A stretch of DNA of 7,621 nt. It comes from an uncultured Selenomonas sp. (GTDB lineage: Bacteria; Bacillota; Negativicutes; Selenomonadales; Selenomonadaceae). A program made the position numbers and the translations under genes. The DNA is taken from positions 1 through 7,621 of the forward strand of contig CALJPB010000155.1 in the NCBI GenBank assembly GCA_937981305.1, read 5' to 3'. Position 1 is the stretch's first letter, and each line of letters opens with the position of its first letter. Of the stretch, positions 6,940 through 7,621 are shown piece after piece. Below the pieces are notes generated by a model. That model was not told the DNA's origin. It made no database searches and saw only the letters and a list, made by a program, of their open reading frames with translations.

Positions 6940-7020
6940 TGGTTCTATCTGCAAGTTGCGATGCTATACCGCTTTCTTGGGCGGTGCTCAGATTGGAGCA
7001 GATTTTTCGTTCTGTCAAGG

Positions 7021-7064
7021 CAGCAAACCGGACGCATAGATCATGCTATGTGGAGGATTTGCTG
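7021..7064 (-). repeat. Imperfect nested inverted repeat in the rplB-rpsS spacer
   Basis: On the minus strand the outer arms are CAGCAAA-T-CC and GG-TTTGCTG: nine pairs with one bulged T. An inner stem, CATAG/CTATG (7046-7050 with 7035-7039), encloses a 6-base loop. The two are separated by an unpaired internal loop. The symmetry is seen in the sequence; folding in the cell is inferred. Confidence 0.5.
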
Positions 7065-7075
7065 TCCGTAGACAG
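7062..7075 (-). repeat. Small hairpin with a UACG tetraloop
   Basis: On the minus strand CTGTC and GACAG flank TACG, giving a C(UACG)G loop, a member of the stable UNCG tetraloop class. It shares bases 7062-7064 with the outer arm of the adjacent nested repeat, so the two stems could be mutually exclusive at that edge. Confidence 0.45.
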
Positions 7076-7121
7076 GGCGGAAAAGATGCCCAAGATGGGT
7101 GCCACCCTCATGAGCCGTTAA

Positions 7122-7621
7122 TTACTTACGGCGGTGAACAATCAGACGATTCGACGCCTTCTTCTTGCGGCGCGTCTTCTTGCCCATCGCAATCTTGCCC
7201 CACTTCGTCATCGGGCTCTTGCGTCCGACCGGCGAACGGCCCTCGCCGCCGCCGTGCGGATGGTCATTCGGGTTCATCGCAATACCGCGCGTCTCCGGAC
7301 GGCGTCCGAGCCAGCGGCTGCGGCCTGCCTTGCCGATGGTGATGTTCTCATGCTCGAGGTTGCCGACCTGCCCGATCGTCGCACGGCAGTTGATGTGCAC
7401 GCGGCGAATCTCGCCGGACGGCATACGGAGGAGTGCGTAGTCGCCTTCCTTTGCCATGAGCTGCGCGGATGCTCCCGCACTGCGGACGAGCTGTGCGCCC
7501 TTGCCGATCTTGAGCTCGACGGCATGGATCACCGTACCGAGCGGGATATTCTTGAGCGGAAGTGCGTTGCCCGGCTTGATATCAGCCTCGGCACCCGACT
7601 CCACGACATCGCCGACCTTGA
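7122..7621 (-). CDS. rplB: 50S ribosomal protein L2 (C-terminal part, start outside window)
   Basis: L2 is one of the most conserved 50S proteins; it is needed for subunit joining and supports the peptidyl-transferase centre. About 165 residues are visible of a usual 275 or so; the N-terminal OB-like domain is cut off by the window edge. An in-frame GTG at 7604 is an internal valine, not a start. The visible part contains [20 protein letters not shown], then [29 protein letters not shown] and [17 protein letters not shown]. The functional loop is [19 protein letters not shown], whose histidine corresponds to E. coli His229. The basic tail is [17 protein letters not shown]. The stop is TAA at 7124-7122. 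An unusually long gap separates it from rpsS. Confidence 0.98.
   Translation of the reverse strand, partial: KVGDVVESGAEADIKPGNALPLKNIPLGTVIHAVELKIGKGAQLVRSAGASAQLMAKEGDYALLRMPSGEIRRVHINCRATIGQVGNLEHENITIGKAGRSRWLGRRPETRGIAMNPNDHPHGGGEGRSPVGRKSPMTKWGKIAMGKKTRRKKKASNRLIVHRRK

Larger units (their letters stand above)
6900..7121 (-). other. 222-nt structured spacer between rplB and rpsS
   Basis: This is by far the longest gap in the window; the next is 54 nt. In most bacteria rplB and rpsS are separated by only a few tens of bases. It contains several short inverted repeats: 6914-6939, 6968-6985 (ACCGC/GCGGT), 6985-7000 (TGCTC/GAGCA), 7021-7064 (nested), 7062-7075 (CTGTC/GACAG) and 7097-7107 (GGGT/ACCC). 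Short frames on both strands lack ribosome binding sites and resemble no protein I know. It could be a cis-regulatory RNA, an RNA-processing region, or an inserted intergenic repeat. I cannot tell which from one copy. Confidence 0.6.

Noticed and set aside
6985..7007. Plus-strand stem TGCTC/GAGCA followed by GATTTTT, resembling an intrinsic terminator
   Set aside because: The stem is only 5 bp and no plus-strand gene precedes it, so there is nothing evident to terminate.
7046..7111. 21-codon minus-strand frame starting at the ATG at 7111, a possible leader peptide after rplB
   Set aside because: No Shine-Dalgarno sequence upstream, no run of regulatory codons, and no terminator/antiterminator pair after it.
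6939..7121. 60-codon plus-strand frame that exactly fills the rplB-rpsS spacer
   Set aside because: No ribosome binding site precedes its ATG (a hairpin does), the sequence shows no known domain, and stems run through it. Kept only as part of the spacer description.
7602..7604. GTG at 7604 as the start of rplB
   Set aside because: The frame stays open upstream with L2-like sequence (KVGDV), so this is an internal valine codon of a gene truncated by the window.

Overview
This window is one uninterrupted ribosomal-protein operon, read entirely from the minus strand. Transcription runs from the high-coordinate end to the low end. In that order the genes are rplB (3' part only), rpsS, rplV, rpsC, rplP, rpmC, rpsQ, rplN, rplX, rplE, rpsZ (zinc-type S14), rpsH, rplF, rplR, rpsE, rpmD, rplO and secY (5' part only). 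This is the fused S10-spc cluster found in most Bacillota. Its beginning (rpsJ, rplC, rplD, rplW) and its continuation past secY lie outside the window. No plus-strand gene is convincing; the long plus-strand reading frames are shadows of the real genes.

Organism: a Gram-positive-lineage bacterium (Bacillota) of moderately high GC. The evidence is strong AAAGGAGG-type ribosome binding sites before most genes, the short four-cysteine S14, S17 and L29 of Bacillota type, and frequent GTG and TTG starts. The protein sequences look most like those of Negativicutes such as the Selenomonas group. That placement is an impression from memory, not a database result.

Layout: positions 1-579 hold the start of secY (GTG start); 581-3117 hold rplO, rpmD, rpsE, rplR, rplF and rpsH; 3145-4627 hold rpsZ, rplE, rplX and rplN; 4643-6899 hold rpsQ, rpmC, rplP, rpsC, rplV and rpsS; 7122-7621 hold the end of rplB. 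Most gaps are 12-27 nt and contain little more than a ribosome binding site. rpsC/rplP/rpmC overlap. rpmC-rpsQ has a 54-nt gap. Eight of the 17 visible start codons are not ATG (five GTG, three TTG).

The products build the 30S head and body (S3, S5, S8, S14, S17, S19) and much of the 50S core (L2, L5, L6, L14, L15, L16, L18, L22, L24, L29, L30). SecY is the membrane channel that receives secreted and membrane proteins from those ribosomes.

The one stretch not explained by ordinary operon structure is the 222-nt gap between rplB and rpsS (6900-7121). It contains several small inverted repeats and a perfect 9-bp hairpin whose arm abuts the rpsS ribosome binding site. It may be a cis-acting RNA structure or an inserted intergenic repeat. 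I see no clear evidence of a wholly new system elsewhere in the window.
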